Assembly (NCBI GenBank): GCA_036346205.1 | Contig: JARFJB010001979.1 | Location: 329,501-393,500, forward strand | Direction of reading: 5' to 3' | Length of the DNA stretch: 64,000 bases | Source: Vesta saturnalis | Lineage: Eukaryota > Arthropoda > Insecta > Coleoptera > Lampyridae | Shown: positions 20,898 through 32,290 of the stretch, piece by piece | How positions within the stretch are numbered: position 1 is the first letter of the stretch | How the letters are laid out: the number at the start of each line of letters is the position of its first letter | Notes under the pieces: model-generated | Told to the model about the DNA's origin: nothing | The model's database searches: none | The model's input: the letters and a program-made list of their open reading frames with translations, nothing else | Translations under genes and position numbers: made by a program

Positions 20898-22390
20898 AGT
20901 ATTGTTCTATAGTGTACAGTGCTGGATATTGTAAATAGCATACAAAATTATTTCTTTTCTTTATTATGTAATCGTTAGTTTTAATAAAATTATGGGTTAT
21001 TCGACACATGCGTTCCTTTTTTTTTTGTCGAGTTCGTTGTATAGTAATTAAAATAAGGGCCCATAAATATGTCACTATATTAAATTTAGGGGAAATGCCG
21101 GTCTATGAACTAATAGAGACGATCGTTAACAAAATCGATATACAAATTACTAATATTGACTTGAAGGACTGTTCAGTACGTAATTGAGTTTTCTTGTGAA
21201 TAGTGCTGTTCTATTTTTGTGCGTTGAAGGTGAGCATATCTAACTTGCATTATTATTGTACAAATAGAGTACTCAATTTTCTTTGCATTGATATTGACAC
21301 CTACATGCAGTGTCATTATTGGTAATTAATTTGCATGTGAGTAAAACAATAATTGCTGTTCTTAAGGATATGATGTATGATTACATGACATGTTAAAGGT
21401 ACCTTAAGTAGTGTTATGTTAATGTTTATTAAGAAGCGTCCGAATGATAGATGTGACGGTTTGTATCTATAATTGTTTGATGCGCGCGATGTGATGATGA
21501 GTTGTAATTATCTGCGTTCGTACGGGCAGTTTAAATACTGCCGGTCCCGTAACTATTAGGGATGATTAGAACCAGATCGACGTTAGAAGGCCTCCTGTAT
21601 CTCGTGGGGGTTACGTTCAGGCACAGGGTCAGTATCCATGCCACGTAGCATGTGGCCTTGGTCTGTCGTTGGAAGACCTCTGTATTGCATGGGGGGATAC
21701 GTACTTGATCTGGATTCCTAATCTTGTAAGTGCTTGCTAGGCATCTCGACCGACGTCAGAAGGCCTCCTTTATCTCATTGGGGTTACGTTCAGGCACAGG
21801 GTCAGTATCCATTCCATGTAGCATATGGCCCTTGCCTGTCGTTGGAAGACCCTTGCATACCCTTATCTTTGAGTAGGGTGGTTTATTGCACAGGAGGATA
21901 CGTAGACGGTCTTATAAGAGAGCCTTGGGCACCCATCATCTTATGCACGAGGATTACGTAATCTGGGCCTTCCTCAACGTTGGAGGTCCCCCATTAATTC
22001 ATTGGAGTTACGTATTCGGACTTAAAGCTTATTGCTTCTGTCTGACGTTAGAAGACTCCTGCAGACCCTCTTCCTATGAGGGTGGTTTATTCATTGGGGA
22101 AACGTGTTTGGGGGGTAGAAGGACCTCGCGTAGGAAGATCCTCAGATTCATTAGACAATGTTTTCCCGATAGGGAAAATACAGCTATTGCGTTCAATAGC
22201 TGATTGGCCTTAGAATTGTACAATAACTGTAAAAGCATGAGTTGAAACTGGCACAGTCAGAGATGCTCCTTGTGTTTTCTTTATAATTGTAGTAGCCAAG
22301 CCAAGGGCAGTAATGGCACAATCCTGATAGAACCGGACTGAGTTTGGTGAGAGATAAAAAAGTTATGCGATTATAGACCGATTTATTGAA
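20898..22390. other. Intron-like or inserted non-coding DNA
   Basis: Lies between the P-type body and its probable C-terminal piece; ATATATTAG near 22404 could be the matching acceptor for the donor near 20873. The left part is ordinary AT-rich DNA. The central part is a GC-richer degenerate repeat described separately. Confidence 0.4.
21575..22135. repeat. GC-richer degenerate tandem repeat
   Basis: The motif GACGTTAGAAGGCCTCC or GTCGTTGGAAGACC, followed by GGGGTTACGT or GGGGATACGT, recurs about six times (near 21578, 21682, 21751, 21837, 21975 and 22040). Two larger copies at 21578 and 21751 share GGTTACGTTCAGGCACAGGG and are 173 bp apart. The block stands out from its AT-rich surroundings. 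No protein or RNA family was recognised, and the open frames across it differ from copy to copy. Confidence 0.65.
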
Positions 22391-22392
22391 TT

Positions 22393-22880
22393 TTGTATAT
22401 ATTAGGTAAGACCCTCCTTCCTCTTACATATAGAAACAAAAGGAGGTTCTTACAATATGCTGTTTATCAAACATTGAAAAACAATAATTGTGATAATTGT
22501 AAGACCATCATGTGCAAAGAAGACCATTTTGATGCAGAAGATCTTGCGGAACTCCTACTGATTTTTAGAGATTACGGTAGCAATGAACATATAGCATATT
22601 TAAAACGGCCTTCTAATAAAATGGTGAAAGTAACATCAAATTTCAAAGGTTTTATTAAAAATGGAAATATATAGACAGTTTTAAGGAAAAATTATTTCAT
22701 CATATAAATCTAAAATTAGAAAAAGCTAATTTATGGACAGAACATTACAAAGAACATTTAATTTTATTTGTAAATATATTGATAAAAGCAAAATTATATA
22801 GGACATTGAAGTGGGAAAGTGTATCTTTCATTGAATCACGTAAAACAAGTAGAAAATTAAATATTTTACAAAATGTTTAA
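22393..22880 (+). pseudogene. Probable C-terminal piece of the THAP/P-type transposase
   Basis: The frame 22393-22674 contains a Cys pair (NCDNCKTIMC), then HFDAEDLAELLLIF and PSNKMVKVTSNF. A shift leads to LFHHINLKLEKANLWTEHYK, EHLILFVNILIKAKLYRTLK and a final EFSFI-like end at about 22880. A Cys-rich turn followed by a helical tail of this kind closes many THAP9/P-type transposases, and strand and position fit the gene body ending at 20890. Without alignment this remains a moderate call. Confidence 0.5.
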
Positions 22881-24517
22881 TCAATTTATCGTAAATATGT
22901 AAACATATAGCAACTAATTTTTAAAATAATGTGTAGATGTATATCTACGTTACTCTTTCAATATCTTTATTATTAATATAATACCAAAGAATATGTAATA
23001 TATTACGTATTCTTTGATACTAACTGTATCATTTCATTTTACAATAACGAATAAGTAATCCATAAAAAATCCGGATGCGGTCTTTCATCTTTGTATATAT
23101 GTATATCACAGAAAAATTTAATTAAGTTTATTTACTTATAAGGTAATATGTTGTAAATAATTGTTTCTAAAATGATTTTCATCAATGAGATTTTCATCGT
23201 TTACTTTAAGTTAGAGAATCTTTAAATTATTATTATATACTTCATCGACTCCATTTAATTTCATCTTGTAATAACTAAATAAGTGATCCCTAGAAAATAC
23301 GATTGTACCATGAAGATATGCTTCAGAAAAAAAAAGTTAATTTACTTATAATAGTATATGTCATATCAGTGTGTATTGTGTAAATTAAAGTCACCATTAA
23401 AGGTACAAAAGTAAACATAAAATTCAAACACTACACGGGCAATTTTATTCAACTACGAAACAATGAGAGAGCGGCAATATATCACAGCATCGGAAAATCT
23501 TACGATTGACTGCTTATCATCCCCTTTATTTCTAAATACCTATATGCCAAAATTAGGCGATGTTTTTCTTGACCGGTAGCCGCCCTCATATAAGATTTCC
23601 TAGTTAATAACACTATTTCTGACTTGTTTATGGATTTACATACATCTGAAAAATAAGCATTTCGTAGTTAATAACAATATTTTTGACATATTTATGGGAT
23701 AACACAGTTTGACATATTAAAAATCGTGATATTTCTAATGCATTAGGAAAATAAAACATCTCATTTCGAACAAAAGTTAATCGTTTTCTGGACACATAAA
23801 ATTAATTATTCTAGAAGAATAATGTTGCTGCAGATTTATTGCATTTTATAAGTCCACAACGCAAATACCATAAAAGTCACGTATTGTTATTCAATAAAAC
23901 ATCTGATTTCTAACAATATACGGAAAAAATATTTTATTAAAAAGTAAATGTAAATAATTATTTCTAAATCGTATTTCCTAGTTTATTTTATGTTGGAATA
24001 TCTTTACATTATTATTATATTTCGTCAACTCTATATAATACGATTTTGTAACAATAAAATCAAAACAATTGAAAAAATTGCAGATCCATGTCTGTGTACA
24101 TAATATAAGCATGCATTTAGTAAAATAAATAATAAGTTTATTTAGTTTAAAGGCGTTTTATCACTCAACGTTAAAGCGTTGATTGAGGAATCGTTTCTTT
24201 AGTCAATTGGTTAAAGGTAATATGTAATGTAATGTAATACTTGTTTATAAATATAAGACGATAACGTACGATAATAAGAAACGTGGGATTGTGTGTATTG
24301 AATTTGTTTGTGTATCCAGCAGAATGAAAGAGCAATACAATATGCCCTGCATGTTAAAAGAAAGCAGAACTATTTCGATATGTCGGGAACCTATTATTTT
24401 AGCTTTGAAGTAACCACTTTTAAACGATAGATAGGCGACACTTACCGACTCTCGAATACATTCGCATGCTCTCATATAGTACCGATACAAAATCATCCTA
24501 TCTTTTTGTTCCTCTAT
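22881..24517. other. No gene seen
   Basis: Very AT-rich. The minus-strand frame at 24245-24496 has no known motif. There are no clear terminal repeats. Confidence 0.4.
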
Positions 24518-24628
24518 TTATATTATTTTGCTTTTTGATTTATTTGGCAATAAATTTAAGATAGGATTTGCAGCAGCATTTACTAACTCTGGTGGTGTCC
24601 CGCACACCTGGATATCATCACTGTCCAT
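24518..24628 (-). pseudogene. Crypton N-terminal exon-like fragment
   Basis: ATG at 24628 opens MDSDDIQVCGTPPELVNAAA, then NPILNLLPNKSKSK and a stop at 24518. The LLPxKSK motif is the usual start of insect Crypton-like recombinases. It is on the same strand as the Crypton blocks at 5415-13870 and may be their displaced first exon, separated by the THAP/P-type gene and other insertions, or it may come from a second copy. Confidence 0.5.
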
Positions 24629-24829
24629 TTTAAATATTTTTTAGCAATAAGTAGGTATTATTAAACCGTTAAATAAGTAGTGAATCTCTGACTTGTCACA
24701 ACAATAAACAAACAGTGATTGTTAGTAAACGATTTCATAGGCAATGAGATGGTAATCAAAAATTGTTATGGTTTTATAAAAATTCCTTAATTTATGATAA
24801 TTTTGATTGCGATTTCAGAAAAAATAGTA

Positions 24830-25110
24830 TGTATACCTCATAGTAAAAACATATTCCCAGACTTCAATGCTTGTTGGCCTGTGCTTAACGCGTCGGCCAA
24901 CAATTTAAATTGTCGTCCGCGAATGAATGTATTGCTTTTACTACTAGATAAACAATGTACTATTCTAGTATCCAATTTATCGCAAATATCATGTTCTATT
25001 GTAATTAATGATAAATCAACTAAATGATCTTGGGATAAATTGGATCTTAGATAAGTTTTAATTAATTTTAATCGAGAAAATGAACGTTCTTTATAATCCT
25101 TTAGCAGTAG
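24830..25110 (-). pseudogene. hAT dimerisation domain remnant
   Basis: The minus-strand reading gives RSFSRLKLIKTYLRSNLSQD followed by HLVDLSLITIEHDICDKLDT, the hATC dimerisation region near the C-terminus of hAT transposases. The upstream catalytic part is missing: the element end is only 500 bp away at 25611. It probably belongs to the old hAT 3611-25611. Confidence 0.72.
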
Positions 25111-25761
25111 GTAAACGTGTTAAATATAATTTGGCATCCCTAGGAAAATAAGCATCTGGTGCTCAAATATTAACTATTTAAATGCAGAAACATGAACAAA
25201 GTTTATTGAACATCATTTAGATACCCTAATAAATACATATTTTTGCAATTTCTGGGTACATTTAGTCATCTGTTTTGGATTAAACGAAAAACTCCAAATG
25301 AAAGATAAAAGATACTAAGTATTTGTGTATGTTTTGTATTTTTTAAAATTTCATTTTTAAAGTAGTCGGTGTGGATCATAAACCTATATCATAAAATGAC
25401 ACTAAATGGTGACACCCTCGAAATCTGACCTGACTATTGACTAATTCCTAGAAAAATCTATTTATGTGTAAATTTATTTTAAATGCAGCAATTCTGTGAT
25501 AATGTGTTTATTTAATTTAATTTTTTCCTATTAAATTAAAAATTTTGAGGCCTCCTAAAATATGAGTCGTCAAGCGGCCGCTTATGCCGCCTAATGGTTA
25601 ATGCGGCACTGATAACATTTACATTTTTAATTTGCTTATCACTATTGCAAAATTGACATGAAATACATTTAGTTTAAAACTATCAAATATGGACAGAAGC
25701 TCTAAACTTAATTAACTTATAATCTATTTCACTTACCCATATGAAAGATGGCAGAATGTTG

Positions 25762-26103
25762 TACACTTTGCACTGTCTGTATGAATAAAATTTGCCTTAG
25801 ATTTTTTTCGAATGTTATGTATATTAGGATATTCAAAAATTTAAAATAGTATGTGTAGAAGTAGAATCTTAGATTAAAACGTTATTACCGGGAATTTTTA
25901 TTCTGAAGTTTGTTATCGCAGCTTCGTCAACAGGAATCGAATTTCGTTTGGGATAAAGAGAGTTTTAAGAAACATAACGTGTCGGTTTAAATGCGTTTGT
26001 GTTATCGTAGTTGATAACGAAAAGGTGCAGTCGCGTAATACAGTTCTGCATTTTTTCTAGTTTGCCAGTTAATGTATCACATTCTCGGTAGCAAGACTTT
26101 TTT
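25762..26103 (+). repeat. Direct repeat A, left copy
   Basis: Begins TACACTTTGCACTGTCTGTA and matches 61199-61626 in the same orientation with about ten substitutions over ~320 bp. It ends GGTAGCAAGACTTTTTT exactly where the inverted arm starts at 26104. Relative to the right copy it lacks about 90 bp after CCAGTTAAT. The open frame across it has no recognisable motif. Confidence 0.85.
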
Positions 26104-26499
26104 ACCACCGTGAAGTTGGCAGTAACTTTTAGCAGTAAAAAAACCGAAAATAATGTGGTTCGAATGTATTTATAATTTACGAATATTACAAACCAATAGT
26201 ATTTCCTATTTGTACAGCTCGAAGCAGTAAAATCCACCCTCGATGCATAAATTGAGTAATTTTCTAGTCAACACAATGATATTCAATAAAAAAATCTTCT
26301 AAAAATCAACAATAATTCATATCACATTCTCGAAAAAACAGATTAAGGTGCGAGTCATCTGAGGGGCTCAAATTTATCCCTGTTGTATAAAATAATTATG
26401 TGCACGGTAAAGAAACGATAACATTCCACCCTAAAAATAACTTTTAAAACGTAACAATAATGTATTCCACTCTTTTTAAAATTCGGAATGATTTAAAAC

Positions 26500-27050
26500 C
26501 TGCTGTGGGAGCTTTAATACCATAAGGACCAGTGTGAAGGACAGAAATACACCCCCGAACCAAAAAATAATTAATTTTGCAATGAACACGATGAGATCCC
26601 AACTTGAAAATTGCTTTTAAAATTAAGGAATAATTCGTGCTACGTTCTCTAAAAATCAGAATGAGTTAAGACCAGTCTGAAGGGTAGAAATACACCCCCG
26701 AACTCAAAAATAATTAATTTTGCAATGAACACGATGAGATCCCAACTTGAAAATAGCTTTTAAAATTAAAGAATAATTCGTACTACGTTCTCTAAAAATC
26801 GGAATGAGTTAGGACCAGTCCGAAGGGTAGAAATACACCCACGAACCCAAAAATAATTAATTTTGCAATGAACGCGATGAGATCCCAACTTGAAAATTGA
26901 TTTTAAAATTAAGGAATAATTCGTGCTACGTTCTCTAAAAATCAGAATGAGTTAGGAGCAGTCTGAAGGGTAGAAATACACCCCCGAACCCAAAAATAAT
27001 TAATTTTGCAATGAAGACGATGAGATTCCAACTTGAAAATAGCTTTTAAA
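26500..27050 (+). repeat. Foldback left-arm tandem units, outer part
   Basis: About four ~143-bp units with the phrases AGGGTAGAAATACACCCCCG, AATAATTAATTTTGCAATGA and ACGATGAGATCCCAACTTGA. Units become less alike toward 26104. The array is interrupted at 27050 by a hAT, with CTTTTAAA duplicated on both sides. Confidence 0.9.
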
Positions 27051-28816
27051 CAGTGCCGGATTTAGGCCCTATGGACCCCTAGGCTCTTTCTGTGGCGCGG
27101 GCCCCTCTGGGGGTACTCCGTCGCAAACTGTGGCCGAAGGTCATCTTCTTTCGTTTGTTAAAGTTATAAGCTAACCTAAATATTTTTTCGATACAATCCT
27201 GTAATAAATGCTTTGTAAATTTTAAACGAGTTTATAATTTTTTTGCTTAGTAGGAAGAATGGATATTGAATGAAGAAAACCTTTTAAGTTTCCGCAAATT
27301 TATTCCCATAGATTCAGTTTAAATGACTGTTAAATGATTAATCTTAAAAAATACAATCACATTAAGATATCCATATAGTGACATGGCATAAGTAAATACT
27401 TAATTTCTATTTATTGGTTTCCTTCTAATTTTCATTACAATAAAGTCGTTGATGACCTCTTCGTGGTTAAGTTGCCTCAAAACGTCATTTTCTATGCTCA
27501 GTAAAGCTAAAAAGTTCAGCCTGTCTTCTGTCATGGACGTCCGAAGTCTGTTTTTTATCAGCTTCAGTTTAGAGAATGACCTTTCTGCTGAACTGTTAGT
27601 GATCATGAAAGATTCTTAATGCAACTTCTACATTTGGGAAGCAGGCTTTGCAATGATAATCAAAAAAAAGTTTGTACATCCATCTTTCTTTGCTCATAAC
27701 TTTCTTATTTTTCTCATAGTCTGATTGAAATTGCATGTAAAAGTTTTTGAACTGTATTACCTCGTTCCCAAAATTGTCATCCAAGTCATTTTCGTAGATG
27801 TCTAATAATTTTCTACTTGCTGTTAACACTTCTTCGTCGCCGAGCGTGTCTAATTTGTTGAGGAATCCAAAACGTTCATGGACAAGTTTGTAGGCCTCAA
27901 GTCTCTTTCTCAGTTCACTCTCAAGTTGGTCTATTATAGGTATGAAACTTTGAGTTCGAAATTTATCCGATGGTGTCAATTCAACTTCAAGAGCATGCGC
28001 ACAGTCCAAAGGAGCTAAACGTACATTCGTTTTGCGCTTGCGCTTTATTTCGCTTCCATATTATTTGCAATTAGTTAACGGAATTGCTTTTCCTTCATAG
28101 TCTTTGAAGCTATCCCTTTTACTTTCTATAAAGGTTTTTAACGATGTCAATGTTGAGGCAGCTGAGTTTACATCCAATCTTGGGTTTTGTAGAGTTTCAC
28201 TGGTTTTGTTCACTTGACCCAAAATGTCATTCCAAAATGCTGTATACAGCCCTGTTTCAAGTTTTAGCATTTTATTGTACAAAGTTAGGGCAGTGATTCG
28301 AGATTTCCCTGGTTGTTCTTCGTCCTCTGAAATTTTAGCAAGTGCATCTTTGATCTCTTTGTAGCCTCGCAAAAGTGCTTTCGTAGCATCTGTACGGCAT
28401 GACCACCGTGTTGCTGTTGTCCTTTTTGGTACAAGTACACGGTTACTAGAGTCTTCTCTATTCAGACAGTCAGTTAGAATCTCGTACCTGTGAGTAGAAG
28501 CGGTAAAGTATACAAAGAGTTCTTCCAGAAAGTCGAAAAAGTTTAGGGCACTCAGGCAGCAACTGGCTGCAGCTTGCACAACAAGATTGAGTGAGTGTAT
28601 AGCGCAAGGTATCCAAACTGCCAAATTATTTTCTTCTATTACCAATGCTTGAAGGCCATTGTACTTTCCGCTCATTGATGAAGCGTTGTCGTAAGACTGG
28701 CCGCGGCAATTCTTAATGTCCAACCCATTATCTGTTAAAAAATTTTCCAAGCCTCGAAACATATCTTTAGCTTTGTGTCCCTGGTTAGGCATAAATGTTA
28801 AAAACCTTTCAACAGG

Positions 28817-29012
28817 TGTTGAATATTGTCTCTTGATGTATACAAAAAAACAAGGTTTGATTTTACAATTTTTAATTTGAGAAACAGAACATTTTAATAC
28901 ACATTAAACTAATAAAACGATGCAATAACCATGCGTGTCTTAACCCTTAGCTGGTTTACTCCGCACTGAGTAATGCAATCCACTACACCGTAAAACGCGC
29001 ATAAGAGGGGGG
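28817..29012 (-). repeat. BEL/Pao 3' LTR
   Basis: 196 bp beginning TGTTGAATATTGTCTC on the plus strand and ending in a run of six G. It differs from the other LTR only at 28827 (T against C) and at one base in ACCATGCGTG (C in the other copy). The pol frame runs into it. Confidence 0.93.
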
Positions 29013-32000
29013 ATATTTGGACAGGCGATTTACTGGCGAATTTGACACATCTTCTTGCGGCACTGCCGTTAAGGCGTCTCCAATAAGGAAGTGTCCGGGG
29101 GTTAAAGGAGATAGGTCAGGAGGATTATCTGACATTGGGGTGAGAGGTCTAGAATTTAATACGGCTTCTGCCTGTGCAACCACGGTATACAAGTGCTCAT
29201 ACGTGAGAGTAGTATTACCAATAATACGCGATAGATGGTGCTTGGCACGTTTAACCGCCGCCTCCCATATTCCACCAAAATGTGGAGATCGCGCTGGGGA
29301 AAAATGCCACGCGATTAGATTTTGATTTAAGAATCCAGCAACACTAGGATTATCAGATACAAATTTAAGTGTGGCACGAAATATCTTGTTTGCACCCACA
29401 AAATTAGTGCCATTGTCTGACCATATGGCCTTACAAATCCCCCTCCGCGATACAAATCTTTTTAATGCATTAATAAAAGATTCCGAGGTCAAGTCTCCAA
29501 CCAACTCAAAGTGCACGGCCTTTGACCATAGACAAACAAAGACACACAGGTAACACCTTACCAGATTCCTGTTTCTTAATTTACCATCCTTGACCATAAA
29601 TGGTCCGGCAAAATCTATAGCGGTATTTGTGAATGTACGACAGGGCTCAATGCGCTCTAGCGGCAAATTACCCATTAATGGGTCATACGAAATCGGCTTG
29701 GCCTTAAAACAATTTACGCAAGAACGAGTTATTTTTCTTACGAGAGCCTTACCCTTTAGAGGCCAATATTTTCGACGTACAGCAGCTAATGTTAGGGTAG
29801 GCCCCGCATGCATATGCTGCAAATGTTCATATAAAACGCAAAGCTTTGTAAACGCATGGTCATAAGGAAGGACAATTGGAAATTTGTGATTAACGTCAAT
29901 TTTGGCTTTAGACAATCTGCCACCTACACGGATTATGCCTTTGGAATCTAAAAATGGATTTAAAGGTAGGAGTTTACTTTTCATAAATAATGGCTTTTTA
30001 GATTTTAATAATTTTAATTCGTGTTCAAATGTCGATGATTGGACTAATTTGATAAGAGCATTCGTTGCTTCATTTAATTCCGGTGATGTTAAACTGCCCG
30101 TAATACGACAAGTTTTGGGGTTTGTGCAGTTTTGTGTGAATCTCATGCAATATGCAATGACACGCTGTAATTTAGAAAGAGACGGGAATTTAGAAAATAC
30201 GTCAATATTTGAAACAGAAATATAAGAGAATTCCTTTTTTACCTTACGCATTTCTGGTATGTCACTTGGCGTGGTAAACTTAGTTTCTGACCAATGTTGT
30301 AAATTATATTTTGGCCAAGAAGGCCCTGACCACCATAGGTCACTCTCCAGCAATTGGTTTGAGTCAATACCACGCGAAATAATGTCCGCTGGATTATCAC
30401 AAGATTTAACGTGTTTCCAAGGCCATTTATTGGTCATCCTTTGAATTTCCGCGACTCTATTTGCTACAAAAGTATTCAGATTTGCGGGTTCAGTAGAAAT
30501 CCACGCTAAGGTGATGGTGGAGTCACACCATAAAGACGCATGGTTGATGTTAATGTTTAAAGCATGAATGGCCTTTGATGCTAATTCCGCGAGTAGCAAA
30601 GCTCCACACAACTCCAACCGTGGCAAAGATATTACCTTTAATGGTGCCACACGTGACTTAGCACAAATTAGTCGAGAGGTGGAATTTCCCAGACTATCGG
30701 TAGCAACTACGTAGATACAACAACCATAAGCGACTTGCGAGGCGTCGCAAAACCCATGAAACTGTAACTTAATCGCATTAGGTAAAAGAATTTGTCTTGG
30801 AAGAATAATTTTTGAGAGATTTGATATTTGTTCTCTAAATCGCGTAAACTCAGTGTACAAACTAGTAGGTACAGCTTCATCCCATCCAAGACCTAGTTGC
30901 CATAATTTTTGAAGCATAATTTTTGCTTTGACTATTGCAGGCCCTACCAGACCCAGAGGATCGAAAATCTGGGAAATGGTAGACAAAATAACCCGTTTAG
31001 TTACCCTTGGCTCAGTACCTTTAATACCTACAGTAAAATGAAACATATCTGATTTTGCATTCCAAAGCATACCTAAGGTTTTCACACAAGAGTTATCGGT
31101 AATAATATATTGAGCAACGTCAGAATGATTGCCACAATTCCCAAGTATTTTGGGATCATTAGAGACCCATTTACGCAGAGTAAAGCCTCCACCGCTCAAA
31201 ATTGAACTTATATCTTGTTTTAGTTTTAATGTATTTTCAATGGAATCAGCTCCGCTAATGAGATCGTCAACGTAAAAGTCCTTTGTGATTACACTACTTG
31301 CGATAGGAAATATTTCCTTATTTATCTCCGCCAATTGAAATAGTACTCGAATAGCCAAGTATGAAGCGGGAGTAGTCCCATACGTTAAAGTGTTTAAACG
31401 GTAATGTTCAAGCTCGTCGCAAGAATTTTTCCTCCAAACTATTCTTTGAAGGTCACGCTGGGGATCTTCAACTAACACCTGGCGATACATTTTTTCTGCA
31501 TCCGCGATAATGACAAAATTATAGGTTCGGAATCTTAATAAAATATCAAAAAGGCTATCTTGAATGGTAGGACCCGAGAGTAAAATATTATTTAACGATA
31601 TGCCGGTAGAAGTTGTTTCGGACCCATTAAAAACGACCCTTAACTTAGTCGTGAGGCTAGACTCCTTAAGCACGCCATGATGGGGAAGGTAATATACACC
31701 GTTTTCCCTTTGAATTTCATTTAAATCAGTGATTTTTGTCATGTGACCAAGTTGAACATATTCCTTGATAAACTCTGAATATTTATTTTTTAATTCTAAA
31801 TTATTTGAAAACCTCTTTTCTAGTGAGTAAAATCTTTTTATTGCTATGTTTCGAGAATCTCCAAGCTTATCCACGGAGTCCTTTAGCGGTAAGGACACCA
31901 TAAAACGACCTGACTCAGTTCTCGAAAAATTGTTTAGAAAGTGATTTTCGCATTCTTGTTCTTGGACCGTAAATTTAGAGTTTAAACTATTAACATTTTT

Positions 32001-32290
32001 TATTGTCCAGAACCTTTCCAATGAATCTAAGACAGGATTTTGTTGTTTGACTGCCAAATTCGAGAGTGACTTAGTAGGCTCTGGTGCTGGATAAGAAACA
32101 GGCCCAGCAATAATCCAGCCCAACTTTGTTTTTTGAAAAATAGGACCTTGTATATTTGATTTAATTTGTCCAACGCAAAAAAGATCAAAACAAATGCTAA
32201 CACTTAAAATAATATCAATATCTCTTGACCTATTAAACTCAGGGTCTGCGAGGGTAATATTATCTGGTATGTTTAGCGTTGCTTTATTAA
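28983..32290 (-). pseudogene. BEL/Pao pol: protease end, RT, RNase H, integrase (C-terminus lost)
   Basis: The main frame, 32123-28983, codes 1046 residues. It opens GWIIAGPVSYPAPEP; upstream to about 32290 the same frame shows the protease tail (LNIPDNITLADPEF) but is blocked by a stop or shift from Gag. RT: RVVFNGSETTSTGISLNNIL, Asp208 in IIADAEKMY and YVDD at 284-287. RNase H: HGFCDASQVAYGC, WCDSTITLAWI and CDNPADIISRG. Integrase: zinc-binding His/Cys region (HMHAGPTL, CVNC), then Asp in NTAIDFAGPF, Asp in WSDNGTNF and Glu in GGIWEAAVKRAKHHL. The protein ends PVNRLSKYPPSYARFTV with its last residues inside the LTR; relatives continue for some 80-100 residues, so the integrase C-terminus is deleted. 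Confidence 0.93.

Larger units (their letters stand above)
3611..25611 (-). mobile_element. Old hAT element, ends and 8-bp TSD preserved, filled with nested insertions
   Basis: The left end reads TAGGGCCGAAT on the plus strand; the right end, inverted, reads CAGTGCCGCAT, a typical hAT-like terminal repeat with a few changes. Directly outside both is the same 8-mer ATAACATT (3603-3610 and 25612-25619), the length expected for hAT. Subterminal sequence also resembles between ends (AAGCGG and GAGGCC blocks). The only own coding remnant is a hAT dimerisation domain at about 24830-25110 on the minus strand, only ~500 bp from the right (5') end, so the element was internally deleted before most other insertions arrived. 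Everything between about 5.4 and 24.6 kb is later DNA. The TSD and ends are seen directly; treating 22 kb as one element is inference. Confidence 0.65.

Noticed and set aside
22881..24517. Possible host gene in the AT-rich stretch
   Set aside because: Only short frames without motifs, no splice pattern, no codon bias.
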